Shown in pieces: positions 1-6,834 of a DNA stretch of 21,765 nucleotides (its first letter is position 1; the number at the start of each line of letters is the position of its first letter). The notes under the pieces were generated by a model. It saw nothing but the letters and a program-made list of their open reading frames with translations, was not told the origin of the DNA and did not search any database. The position numbers were made by a program, and so were the translations under genes. The DNA is taken from the IMG/VR virus record IMGVR_UViG_3300004805_000042, positions 1 to 21,765 of that record. One strand, written 5' to 3'. This DNA is from a virus.

Positions 1-945
1 TGCGACGGGAGCGGCGGCGGGCGCGGGTGCGCTCGTAGCGGGTTGGGCGGCGGGTGCGGCGGCGAGTTGCTTTCGAACGGTATCAACGAGACCCATTTCG
101 GGAGCCTTCAAGACAACGCCAGGGCGGGGCACGCCTGGCGTAAGTGAGAGCGCGAAACGTCGCGCGGGCGCATTCGGACAGACGTTCAAGAAAGAGCACC
201 CGCCGAATTTCGAGCACGCTTCCTCCCGAACTCCAACGTCGAGATCGGTCAACTTCGATGCGGCGCGTTGCATTGCGCCGTCTACAAGAGAGCAAATTTC
301 GATAAAGCGATCAAGAACGAATTCGCGATCGAGTTCAACTTGAACGGGCTTCGCGTAGCGCACGCCCTGTGTTTGGTGGTTATGGTGCGCGAAGAGACCC
401 CGCGCCGCCGTCGGCCAGCGCTGAAACGCCCATGCGAGATAGACGATCGCCTGATCGTCGGTGCGAAGTTGCTCGGCGGTCTCGGCGTATTGCTCGAGAT
501 CTTTTTTGAACTTGTGGTCGATCACCACAGGTCCCGCGTGAAGCCCGCCAGGCGGAAGAATCAGGTCGGCGTAACCGACGAACTCGACACCGCCAGGCGT
601 GAAGAGCGTCGGCGACTCGAGCGCCGCTTCGACCATGAGCGGGCCGCCGTTGAACGGCGCGAACTGAACGAAGGGCTCGAGGATTTCCGCACCGACTCGA
701 GCGAGCGGGCCGCGAACGTCTTCGCCCGTGATCAAGTAGTGCTCGATCTGTTTGTGCCCCTCGTCGCCGATCTTCTGACCCTTGCTCGGCGGCTTGCGCG
801 GGAGGTGCGCCGCCTTGTCATACCACCATGACCGATCGCAATCGCGAAACGCCTTGATTTGCGAAACCGAGACTCGAGCTAGACGCCCGTTCACGATCGA
901 GGATCGTCGATTCGTTCGGTCTTCTTTCTTCACGGGCTCGCTCAC
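1..945 (-). CDS. Cas4/RecB-type PD-(D/E)XK nuclease with iron-sulfur cysteines (C-terminus off the window)
   Basis: 315 residues are visible and the reading frame is still open at the window edge. The PD-(D/E)XK core is readable: E106 in VEAALE, D127 in GYADLI, then D143-H-K145 in VIDHKF, and the Q165-x3-Y169 helix motif. C36 near the N-terminus plus C244, C250 and C256 (C-x5-C-x5-C) match the four-cysteine iron-sulfur arrangement of Cas4/AddB-like nucleases. In phages this family acts as a DNA exonuclease in recombination or end processing, which fits a place downstream of the primase-helicase. The visible end is an Ala/Pro-rich linker. The start is GTG at 945, overlapping the previous stop as GTGA, with AAAGG nine bases upstream. 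Family is clear; the exact role is inferred. Confidence 0.85.
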   Translation of the reverse strand, partial: MSEPVKKEDRTNRRSSIVNGRLARVSVSQIKAFRDCDRSWWYDKAAHLPRKPPSKGQKIGDEGHKQIEHYLITGEDVRGPLARVGAEILEPFVQFAPFNGGPLMVEAALESPTLFTPGGVEFVGYADLILPPGGLHAGPVVIDHKFKKDLEQYAETAEQLRTDDQAIVYLAWAFQRWPTAARGLFAHHNHQTQGVRYAKPVQVELDREFVLDRFIEICSLVDGAMQRAASKLTDLDVGVREEACSKFGGCSFLNVCPNAPARRFALSLTPGVPRPGVVLKAPEMGLVDTVRKQLAAAPAAQPATSAPAPAAAPVA

Positions 946-1187
946 GCGGCCGAACCTTTATTCTCGATCGGACCTTGCGTCAAGCCTGACACGAGCGTTT
1001 TCGTTCCAGGGTTCGCGAGCATTTTCGAAAAATCTCCCGAGTCGAGTTCGATTCGAAGAACGCCGTTCGCGGTCTCGAGCGTGAGCACCGTATAAGACCA
1101 CGGCTCTTTCACCTTGCCGCTTGCTTTGACGGTCTCGACTTCTCGCGAGACCAAACCGATCGAAAGCGTCGTCGGGTGCCGACTCAT
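942..1187 (-). CDS. Small phage protein of unknown function (81 aa)
   Basis: A compact 81-residue protein with alternating hydrophobic residues (TLSIGLVSREVE, WSYTVLTLETANGVLRIEL) suggesting a small beta-sheet domain. No family is recognised and no catalytic motif is visible. The ATG at 1187 overlaps the stop of the zinc-motif gene upstream (ATGA), and its own stop overlaps the GTG of the nuclease gene, so it sits in a tightly coupled replication/recombination operon. An OB-fold or nuclease accessory role would fit the context but is only a guess. Confidence 0.75.
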   Translation of the reverse strand: MSRHPTTLSIGLVSREVETVKASGKVKEPWSYTVLTLETANGVLRIELDSGDFSKMLANPGTKTLVSGLTQGPIENKGSAA

Positions 1188-1375
1188 GCGCCGATCCGTT
1201 CTTCGCGTGCGGCTTCGCGTTCAGCGGCGTTCAGGAACACGCGAGCGATTTGTTTCGCCTGGCTCACGTTGCGCTCGAGGTCTCGGCGCATGCGCTCGGG
1301 AGTCATGCGCCAGTGATGCGCGCAAAAGCCCGAGCGCTCACCTTTGCGACGGCACTTCTCGACGGGGCACTTCAC
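1184..1375 (-). CDS. Small zinc-motif protein (63 aa)
   Basis: Starts with GTG at 1375 inside a GTGA overlap with the preceding stop; GGAAG lies just upstream. The N-terminus carries C3-x4-C8-x9-C18-x2-H21 followed by HW, a probable zinc site. The remaining two thirds are a charged helix (PERMRRDLERNVSQAKQIAR). The cysteine/histidine spacing is identical to that in the protein encoded at 4224-4529, so the two probably share a zinc knuckle. Such short modules are common in phage DNA-associated proteins; nucleic-acid binding is inferred, and no specific function can be given. Confidence 0.75.
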   Translation of the reverse strand: MKCPVEKCRRKGERSGFCAHHWRMTPERMRRDLERNVSQAKQIARVFLNAAEREAAREERIGA

Positions 1376-1605
1376 GCCCGCGCTTCCGGGCTTGCTCGGC
1401 GTGCGAGATTGACCTTCAACGCGAAGTCACGCGCCGTCTCGATCTGACGAATGAGCGTGTTCGCTTCGTCTTCGCTCAAGAGCACCGCCGCGCCGCCCTC
1501 TTGCTCTTCCTCGAGCACCACAACGATCGCGGTCGATTCGACGCCATCGCGCTCGACGTCGGTTGAAATGACACGGATCGACGACATGAGACGGTTTTCA
1601 GACAT
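1372..1605 (-). CDS. Small acidic phage protein (77 aa)
   Basis: ATG at 1605 overlaps the end of the primase-helicase by eight bases; the final codons of that gene supply the AAAGGAA ribosome site about ten bases upstream, which argues against the alternative internal ATG at 1587. The N-terminal half looks beta-rich with an acidic stretch (VVVLEEEQEGG), the C-terminal half is one helix (LSEDEANTLIRQIETARDFAL). No family is recognised. The downstream neighbour overlaps by four bases (GTGA). Confidence 0.7.
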   Translation of the reverse strand: MSENRLMSSIRVISTDVERDGVESTAIVVVLEEEQEGGAAVLLSEDEANTLIRQIETARDFALKVNLARRASPEARA

Positions 1606-4210
1606 GCGGGTTCGTTCCTTTTCTTGCGTGAATCACTTCGTTCAGGCTCTCGAGCTTCGCGCGAATAGCGCTCACGTCGCCGATTTGCAAGCGTTCGACC
1701 CAATTCAGGATCAGGTCGGCTTCGATCCTGTGGTACGTCGTAGCCTTGCCGTTCAACGTCGCCGACGCGCCCTCGTGAGAGAGCGAGCGCAACGCACGCC
1801 CGAGTTGCGCCGCCGTCGGCACTTTGACCGACGGGACATAGCGAGTCCAATTCGTTTCTTTCGCGAGCGCTTCCGTATTGACCCACACCTCACCCGATCC
1901 GACCTGAACGAGCGCCGTCGGGAGCGGGTTCGCATCGGCCAGGAACCGAGCGAGCCATTCGCACACGAGCGACGCCATACCCGCGCCCGTGGCAAGGTGT
2001 CGGTGAAATTCGCTCGCGTTGCCTTCGACGAGAAAACGAGCGCCCTCGTTCACCGTTCGATTCTGACCGAGCCAAAGCGAATGTTCGGCGATCATGTCTT
2101 CGTCGATCCAACGCTGGATCTTCGGCGGCCCGCCGATACTCGCGAGATAGTCGGCGGGGCGCTTGTCGGCGCGCAAGTAGTAGATCCGTCCCGCGATCGC
2201 TTCGAGGTCGTTCGTTGAAAGCTCTTCGCCCGTGTCGAGCAAGCGATCGTTATTGCCCGCGATGATCACTCGAACCGCGCCTTCGAGCGGGGCGGCGGGA
2301 AGGAACTTGCGGTTAAGCGTGCGCTTCGTCGAGCCGATGAATCGGCGCAACTCGGCGGTGATTCCCTTCCGTGTCGGAAGCGCTTCGTCGGCGAGAACGA
2401 GCGGGCACGCGATCAGGCTCTCGTTGAACCCGTCGAGCACTCGAGCGAGTTCCGACGGGCCGCCCGTTGTCCAAAGCCGCGCCAGGCCCGACGCGAGAAG
2501 CGTTTTCCCGATCCCGCCCGGGCCGTCGATATAGACGGCGCAAGACTGACGATCGAGCCGAGAAGCGGTCGCGACCCAATCGAGAAGCCGCTCGGAAGGA
2601 TCGAGCGTGCGAAGCCAGGCGTCGACCTCGGCGTGAAAGCGAGCGGGCAACCGCCGAAGCGGGGTCGTCGCTTCGTAGAAGGTTTGGCTCTCGGGCTCAT
2701 AGAACGAGGTCTGAAGAGAGAGCGACGCTTCGACGGCTCGAGCTACCGTCGAGTAATCGTGCAAGACGGCGCGCACCTCGCGCATTTTCGTATTGCCCCG
2801 CTGATCCGTGGCGAACAACTGAACGGGGGCGCGGGCGAGATCTCGCACGATCGAGTGCTCGAGATTCGCTCGAGGGATCGGCGGGAGATAGCGCCCTTCG
2901 ACGAAGACATAAAACGAATCGGCGCGAGTGATGATCCAACGCCTTTGAAAGTCGAGCACGTCGGCGCACTTCTGAACGCGAGCCCATTCGGCGAGATCCG
3001 CTTCGGCGTAGGGTCCGACGACGGCACTCGGCGCGGTGTCGACCGTTTCGGAACTCCCGGGCGCGTCGGGCGCTTCGGCTTGCGACGTCGACCGCTTGAC
3101 GGGCGTGTGACCGCTCTTCGCGGCTTCCGCTCTCAGGCGGCCGAAGATCTCTTCATTCGTCGCGGCTCGAGCCGCATCGTGAGCGATCCGACGCTCGAGG
3201 GCGCGATCGAGTTTCTTCCGCGCTTCCTCGAACCAATCCTCGAGTTCGCCCGTCGGTGTAATCTTCCGCTCGAACTTCGAGAGGCTCTCAGAAAAGATCG
3301 CGAGAAGTGCATCGGTCGGCGTCGACGGGTTCACCGCGAAGCGGGCGGCGGCGCAAGCGCGGTTCAACGTGTCGTCGCGGCCGCCCTCTTCGGCGAGCAA
3401 GTCACCGCGAAGAACACGCTTCAAGAGGTCCGAGTTTCGACCGCCAGCGCTCGCGAGCAACTTCCGCAAGCGCTCGAGGTCGACGGGCTCGGTGTTCGCC
3501 AGGGCGGCGGCTCGAGCTTCGGCGAGCTTGTCGTTCGCGATCGTCTCGGCGCGTGCGGTCACCGACGCGATCCGCTCGCTCCCGAGTAACTCGTCGACGT
3601 TCAGCGCGTCGAGCCCGTCGGTCGTCGCGGCGAAAACCTCGGCGTCGGGCGGGGCGGCGGGAAGAAAGTAGAGACGCCCGGGATCTTTCGTGCTCGGGTC
3701 GTTGTAGAAGCCGAACCGCTTCTCGACGGCCGCACGAAACGCGACGTTCTCGCCCGGGAGAATTGGGCGCGAGAGCTTGAAGGCGATTCGACACTTCGGC
3801 CGCGCGGGCGTGTAGCGGTAGCTCGAATGAACGACGGCCGCGACGCCCGCCGCATCGATCGCACCGAGCACGCGTTCGAAATCCTCGGGTGTGATCGGTT
3901 GCTTCGGCCCGCGTTCGTCGAGATCGAAGACACCGACGGTCACGCGGTCGACGTTCACCGCGAGACGCGTCGAGCCTGGCTTGAACTCGGCGGGAACGAA
4001 CGCGGGTCCGCTCTTGCCCGAGTCCGTCGAGCCCGACCCTTTGCAGGGCTTGCACTCGAGCCCGGTCCCGTTGCACGCGGGGCACGGGTCCGAGGGGCGG
4101 CGATCGTGGTGCGTGAGCAAGGCGGCGAGTTGCGCCCATTCGAACGCGTGCGGTTGTGGCGTGCGATCGCGCTCATGCTCGAAGAGCGAAATACAGATCG
4201 GCTGATCCAT
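1598..4210 (-). CDS. Phage primase-helicase (zinc motif, primase-like region, SF3/D5-like ATPase)
   Basis: 870 residues from ATG 4210; the frame is open to 4276 but that part overlaps the neighbouring gene, and the shorter start fits the usual N-terminus. In order: a DnaJ-like zinc pair C43-x2-C46-x-G-x-G and C53-x2-C56-x-G-x-G; a primase-like region with an FDLD acidic motif at 95-98 and basic/beta segments at 129-146 and 178-186; a linker; then an SF3/D5-like helicase with Walker A GPGGIGKT at 563-570, Walker B LVLADEALP near 604-612 and sensor asparagines in IIAGNND at 649-655. Such fusions prime and unwind DNA at phage and plasmid-like origins, so the phage probably initiates its own replication. 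It is by far the largest gene of the leftward operon. The helicase assignment is firm; the primase activity is inferred from family architecture. Confidence 0.88.
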   Translation of the reverse strand: MDQPICISLFEHERDRTPQPHAFEWAQLAALLTHHDRRPSDPCPACNGTGLECKPCKGSGSTDSGKSGPAFVPAEFKPGSTRLAVNVDRVTVGVFDLDERGPKQPITPEDFERVLGAIDAAGVAAVVHSSYRYTPARPKCRIAFKLSRPILPGENVAFRAAVEKRFGFYNDPSTKDPGRLYFLPAAPPDAEVFAATTDGLDALNVDELLGSERIASVTARAETIANDKLAEARAAALANTEPVDLERLRKLLASAGGRNSDLLKRVLRGDLLAEEGGRDDTLNRACAAARFAVNPSTPTDALLAIFSESLSKFERKITPTGELEDWFEEARKKLDRALERRIAHDAARAATNEEIFGRLRAEAAKSGHTPVKRSTSQAEAPDAPGSSETVDTAPSAVVGPYAEADLAEWARVQKCADVLDFQRRWIITRADSFYVFVEGRYLPPIPRANLEHSIVRDLARAPVQLFATDQRGNTKMREVRAVLHDYSTVARAVEASLSLQTSFYEPESQTFYEATTPLRRLPARFHAEVDAWLRTLDPSERLLDWVATASRLDRQSCAVYIDGPGGIGKTLLASGLARLWTTGGPSELARVLDGFNESLIACPLVLADEALPTRKGITAELRRFIGSTKRTLNRKFLPAAPLEGAVRVIIAGNNDRLLDTGEELSTNDLEAIAGRIYYLRADKRPADYLASIGGPPKIQRWIDEDMIAEHSLWLGQNRTVNEGARFLVEGNASEFHRHLATGAGMASLVCEWLARFLADANPLPTALVQVGSGEVWVNTEALAKETNWTRYVPSVKVPTAAQLGRALRSLSHEGASATLNGKATTYHRIEADLILNWVERLQIGDVSAIRAKLESLNEVIHARKGTNPHV

Positions 4211-4223
4211 TCGTGGCGCTCTC

Positions 4224-4529
4224 TTACTTCTGCGAAGTTGAGCGACGAGAGTCACGCTTCGCGCGCACCGCGTCAAGAGCGGGCTTGATCGCGGCTTCGA
4301 CGGCGCGGCGAACGAACTCGCTCGCGCTGATCTTCGCGTTCTTCGAGGTGAGCCGAAGAGCGATCTTCGCGTCGCGGTCGATCGCGAAGTTCATCGTTCC
4401 GCTCTCGCCTGGCGCGGTGATCCGCCTCGTCTTGCCCAACTTACCGCGCCGCTTTTGCTGATAGTGCCTCGAGCAAAGCTCGCTCGCGTAGCTCTCGCGG
4501 GTGCAACCCTCGGAAGTGCAACGTGTCAT
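4224..4529 (-). CDS. Zinc-knuckle plus ribbon-helix-helix DNA-binding protein (101 aa)
   Basis: ATG 4529 is chosen because AAGGG lies about nine bases upstream and because the longer open frame (to 4706) runs antisense-like through the SprT gene. Residues C4-x4-C9-x9-C19-x2-H22 form a probable zinc site, followed by a basic stretch QQKRRGK. Residues 44-82 (MNFAIDRDAKIALRL, then ISASEFVRRAVEAAI) have the strand-helix-helix pattern of CopG/Arc-type repressors. A DNA-binding or regulatory role in the early operon is therefore likely. It precedes the primase-helicase by 13 bases. Confidence 0.75.
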   Translation of the reverse strand: MTRCTSEGCTRESYASELCSRHYQQKRRGKLGKTRRITAPGESGTMNFAIDRDAKIALRLTSKNAKISASEFVRRAVEAAIKPALDAVRAKRDSRRSTSQK

Positions 4530-4536
4530 GATGAAA

Positions 4537-4564
4537 CCCTTATTAGAGTGAGCGGGTGTGTCAA
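4537..4564 (-). promoter_or_regulatory. Possible promoter for the 4529 gene and primase-helicase
   Basis: A perfect TTGACA (4559-4564) lies on the minus strand upstream of ATG 4529. With a 16-base spacer the matching -10 position is TAAGGG, a poor hexamer, seven bases before the ATG. The geometry is close to the six leaderless-type promoters elsewhere in the window, but the poor -10 and the presence of an AAGGG ribosome site make this weak. Confidence 0.3.
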
Positions 4565-5038
4565 CTAGAGATCGACGCCCGCGTTTGCGTTTGCGATCAC
4601 GTCGCGAATGTGCCAATCGCCCGATTGGGCGAGCCTGGCGAACAACCGCACGCGGCGGTGAAAAGCTCGATCGTGTCGACCGTTCGCGTTTTCCGCCCAT
4701 TCCCACGCGTGCGCGAGTTCGTGAACGAGCGTGAGCCAGGAAGCGAACTCGTCGAGCGCGATCACCGCCCGCCGCTCTTCGTGCATGAAGTTACCGCGCT
4801 CGACGAAATGCTTCGAGCACTCGGCGTAAGAGACTCGAGCGCCGTTCGGTGTAATCGACCACACGCGAACGACTTTCGAAACAACGGGGAAAAGACGCCC
4901 GGGCGCACCACACGGCCCGGGCGAAATGCGTTCAAGGTGCCGCGCGAACCGAAGAGCGAACGCCCTCGAGACCGGGTGACACGCCAGTTCAGGAAAGGCC
5001 CGCTCTTCGGCCGCGTAGGTCTTGAACGCGAAGCGCAT
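4565..5038 (-). CDS. SprT-like zinc metalloprotein (157 aa)
   Basis: Contains H106-E107-L-A-H110 followed by H122 and an aromatic-containing helix (HDRAFHRRVRLF), the gluzincin arrangement of SprT/SprT-like proteins (HExxH with a third downstream histidine). Members are zinc proteases or zinc-dependent nucleic-acid-associated proteins; eukaryotic Spartan degrades DNA-protein crosslinks, and phage homologues are frequent in replication modules. The ATG at 5038 overlaps the preceding stop as TAATG. Catalytic residues look intact; the substrate is unknown. Confidence 0.8.
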   Translation of the reverse strand: MRFAFKTYAAEERAFPELACHPVSRAFALRFARHLERISPGPCGAPGRLFPVVSKVVRVWSITPNGARVSYAECSKHFVERGNFMHEERRAVIALDEFASWLTLVHELAHAWEWAENANGRHDRAFHRRVRLFARLAQSGDWHIRDVIANANAGVDL

Positions 5039-5259
5039 TACACCGATCCGATCAGTTCGTGGCTCATGAGTTCGATTTCGTCGCCTGGCTTCCGCTTCCG
5101 CTTCGCGGTCTCGTAGGCTTCGGTCGCGGCTTCGCGGCTCTCGAAGACGATCTGAAACTCGGTCGGGTTCGTGCGCCCGGTCGACCCGAGAAAGCGCGAA
5201 AGCTCGAAGCGCTTCGGAACCGCCGTGTCACGCGTGCGAATCGTCAGAACGTAGCTCAC
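5038..5259 (-). CDS. Small phage protein of unknown function (73 aa)
   Basis: Short mixed alpha/beta sequence beginning MSYVLTIRTRD, with a central FQIVFESREAATEAYETAKR strand-helix unit and a basic KRKRKPGDE segment near the end. No family is recognised. The start overlaps the upstream stop (ATGA) and the stop overlaps the SprT start (TAATG), so it is a tightly coupled operon member. Confidence 0.7.
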   Translation of the reverse strand: MSYVLTIRTRDTAVPKRFELSRFLGSTGRTNPTEFQIVFESREAATEAYETAKRKRKPGDEIELMSHELIGSV

Positions 5260-5486
5260 GGTGCGATCTCCCGAAAGACGAGAAGCGACACGATTCGGAA
5301 CGCGTCATTGATCGCGACGGCGTTGTTCGTCCCGTACCCGGTCACGCGGCGAGCCTCGAGGTTACCCCTCGGGTCTTCGAGAATCAGATCGAGGTGCGCG
5401 ACGCGCTTCATGAAGGAATTGAACTCGGGCTCGTTCCCGTCTTCGGTCTTGATCGAGAGGGCGCGGATCACCTTGTCGTGACTCAT
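5256..5486 (-). CDS. Small phage protein of unknown function (76 aa)
   Basis: Begins MSHDKVIRALSIKTEDGNEP. The sequence alternates short strands (HLDLILEDPRG, IVSLLVF) with a helix and has no recognisable motif. ATGA overlaps at both ends link it to neighbours, which is the main evidence for translation. Confidence 0.7.
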   Translation of the reverse strand: MSHDKVIRALSIKTEDGNEPEFNSFMKRVAHLDLILEDPRGNLEARRVTGYGTNNAVAINDAFRIVSLLVFREIAP

Positions 5487-5776
5487 GAGAGCCTCGAGAG
5501 CGCCGCCAGGGCGAGCGCCAGTGAGAGAAGCGCGACCGTGAAGCCGATCGCCGCACGCGACGGCGGGGGCGGGCTCACGCGGGCGATCTCACCGCACCGC
5601 TCGCACACGTCGAACTCGGCGACCGCGCCCGTCTTCGAGGTCAGGATCAGGAAGCGAGCGGGCTTCGAGAGCGTGACGCGAGAAACGAAGCCCTTTCGGG
5701 TGTGGGTCTCGCGCTCGGGCTCTTGAAGGAAGTAGTCGGGACGGTGACCGAGAAGAAAACAGAAGAGACGGATCAT
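5483..5776 (-). CDS. Small zinc-site protein with C-terminal membrane anchor (97 aa)
   Basis: ATG 5776 is preferred over the longer frame because TAGGAG lies nine bases upstream. Near the N-terminus is FCFLLGHRP (C6, H11) and in the middle CERCG (C58-x2-C61), a C-x4-H plus C-x2-C pattern like the small prophage DUF1660-type proteins; zinc binding is inferred. Residues 75-95 (AAIGFTVALLSLALALAAL) form one hydrophobic segment that should anchor the protein in the inner membrane. The stop overlaps the next gene (ATGA). Function unknown. Confidence 0.72.
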   Translation of the reverse strand: MIRLFCFLLGHRPDYFLQEPERETHTRKGFVSRVTLSKPARFLILTSKTGAVAEFDVCERCGEIARVSPPPPSRAAIGFTVALLSLALALAALSRLS

Positions 5777-5795
5777 TTCGTTGGCTCCTATGGGT

Positions 5796-6056
5796 TCAGC
5801 GGTTGAAGGCACGGCACCCGCGATGATCGACGGGCTTACAGGTCGGGTCGGGATCGATATAGCACGCTTCGATCTCACCGTCTTTATTTCGAATCAGAAA
5901 GAGGCAAAGCCCCGGGTACGCGTGCACGTACCACCCGGGCGGGAGGATTTCAACGCCGCGCGGTGAGATCCCGACCTCGATCGTCGGCGTCTCGGGAAGT
6001 TCGACCTCGGGAGCGCCGCACGCGGCGAGAACGAGAGCCAGGGCGAGCGGCTTCAC
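5796..6056 (-). CDS. Small phage lipoprotein (86 aa)
   Basis: The start is GTG 6056, in a GTGA overlap with the preceding tiny gene and with GAGGG about eight bases upstream; the longer open frame has no plausible N-terminus. The protein begins with a very short basic n-region, a hydrophobic core (PLALALVLAA) and a lipobox LAAC with C13 as the lipidated residue. Four more cysteines (51, 65, 73, 81) could form two disulfides. It is therefore an exported lipoprotein encoded in the early operon, not next to lysis genes. Superinfection-exclusion lipoproteins such as T5 Llp have this size and timing; an Rz1-like spanin is less likely because there is no adjacent Rz-type gene. Function is inferred. 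Confidence 0.75.
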   Translation of the reverse strand: MKPLALALVLAACGAPEVELPETPTIEVGISPRGVEILPPGWYVHAYPGLCLFLIRNKDGEIEACYIDPDPTCKPVDHRGCRAFNR

Positions 6057-6205
6057 GGGTCGAACCCTCGCAACGCCTTGAAGACCTCGAACAACGAAGC
6101 GACGACGATCGCGGGCTTGCCGTTCGGCTTCACGCGGTACGCGGTGATCTTCGTGCCCGTGAAGACCGCCCGCCAAGTCCCGAACTCGGTTTTGATCTCG
6201 TTCAT
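6053..6205 (-). CDS. Tiny conserved-looking protein (50 aa)
   Basis: A 50-residue reading frame starting at ATG 6205, one base after the TGA of the upstream gene, and ending in a GTGA overlap with the lipoprotein start. The sequence (begins MNEIKTEFGTWRAVFTGTK, ends VFKALRGFDP) looks like a small beta-hairpin followed by a helix. No family is recognised. Coupling on both sides and clean third-position GC are the evidence. Confidence 0.6.
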   Translation of the reverse strand: MNEIKTEFGTWRAVFTGTKITAYRVKPNGKPAIVVASLFEVFKALRGFDP

Positions 6206-6206
6206 T

Positions 6207-6368
6207 TCAGACCGCCTTTCCCTTGTTCGCCGTTTCCCACACGTCCGAGATCACCCGGTCGACCGTGCCCGACCCGAGAACCGCGTCGATCGCCTGGCGA
6301 ACGGTGAGCCCCTCGGCGACCTTGTTCAAGATTGCGACGGTGATCTTCGTCTTCAGTTCGTTGGTCAT
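6207..6368 (-). CDS. Small helical protein from a leaderless-type promoter (53 aa)
   Basis: The start is ATG 6368 (MTNELKTKITV), not the upstream extension, because the frame before it is translated promoter sequence that recurs elsewhere in the window. A TTGACA-N17-TTATCT promoter puts the predicted transcription start at this ATG, and no Shine-Dalgarno is present. The protein is one or two helices (ILNKVAEGLTVRQAIDAVLG) reminiscent of a small helix-turn-helix, but no family is assigned. It gives the following tiny gene and lipoprotein a second promoter. Confidence 0.7.
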   Translation of the reverse strand: MTNELKTKITVAILNKVAEGLTVRQAIDAVLGSGTVDRVISDVWETANKGKAV

Positions 6369-6375
6369 GACGAAT

Positions 6376-6404
6376 AGATAAATCAGTTCACCCCTAAGTG
6401 TCAA
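6376..6404 (-). promoter_or_regulatory. Leaderless-type sigma70 promoter, class I spacer
   Basis: On the minus strand: TTGACA (6399-6404), 17-base spacer cttaggggtgaactgat, TTATCT (6376-6381), then seven bases (attcgtc) to ATG 6368. The -35 is perfect. The spacer is identical to the copy at 9448-9476 and differs by one base from 18928-18956. Confidence 0.85.
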
Positions 6405-6411
6405 GCGCAAC

Positions 6412-6438
6412 GATCGCCGAAAGCGATCTTTTTTATTT
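6412..6438 (+). terminator. Intrinsic terminator reading on the plus strand
   Basis: Perfect six-base stem GATCGC / GCGATC with loop CGAAA, followed by TTTTTTATTT on the plus strand. The reverse orientation has no U-tract. All genes here are on the minus strand, so this would stop antisense transcription into the region. Confidence 0.5.
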
Positions 6439-6834
6439 CGCTCGTTTTCTCGCATGCTTACGAGCGCACTTCTCGGAACAAAACCGCCGAGGTCGATTCC
6501 CGCGACCGTCGGCGCGCTTCGGAACGTGCTCGAGGGGCTCGAGGCACGCCAGGCACGCGGGCGGGCGCTCGGCTTTCGGTGCCCTGGCGTTGTGGAACTT
6601 CACGCGGCACGCGTCCGAGCAAAACGTTCGAAGCCAACCCCGCCGACGGTTGACGAACGCCGAGCCGCACGCGGGGCAAGGCGTGCCGTCGACGCGCTTC
6701 GGTGTGCGTCGGGCCGCTTCCGCGACTCGCTTCACCTCGAGCCGTTCAACGCGTTGGGCGAAGACCTTGTTCGAGAGCCATTCCCACGGCGACCCGTGAC
6801 CGAGCAACTCGAGCGTTTCGAAATCGAGATCCAT
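6433..6834 (-). CDS. Double zinc-ribbon protein (133 aa)
   Basis: Two treble-clef-like zinc units are visible: C53-x2-C56 with C72-x3-C76 (CPACG ... FCSDAC), and C94-x2-C97 with C119-x3-C123 (CLACL ... FCSEKC), each followed by a basic helix; the C-terminus (KHARKHARKRAK-like) is strongly basic. Such modules bind nucleic acid or act as structural zinc domains in small phage proteins. ATG 6834 directly follows the stop of the regulator gene (TGA-ATG). Function beyond probable zinc and nucleic-acid binding is unknown. Confidence 0.78.
   Translation of the reverse strand: MDLDFETLELLGHGSPWEWLSNKVFAQRVERLEVKRVAEAARRTPKRVDGTPCPACGSAFVNRRRGWLRTFCSDACRVKFHNARAPKAERPPACLACLEPLEHVPKRADGRGNRPRRFCSEKCARKHARKRAK

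Noticed and set aside
268-831. Plus-strand open frame of 187 codons at the left end
   Set aside because: It is antisense to the PD-(D/E)XK nuclease, whose catalytic and cysteine motifs are clear on the minus strand.
2633-3589. Plus-strand open frame of 318 codons opposite the primase-helicase
   Set aside because: It lies inside the coding region of the helicase on the other strand and is Arg/Glu-rich without recognisable domains.
4530-4706. N-terminal extension of the zinc/ribbon-helix-helix gene up to 4706
   Set aside because: The extension overlaps the SprT gene, is low-complexity Arg-rich sequence, and the ATG at 4529 has an AAGGG ribosome site.
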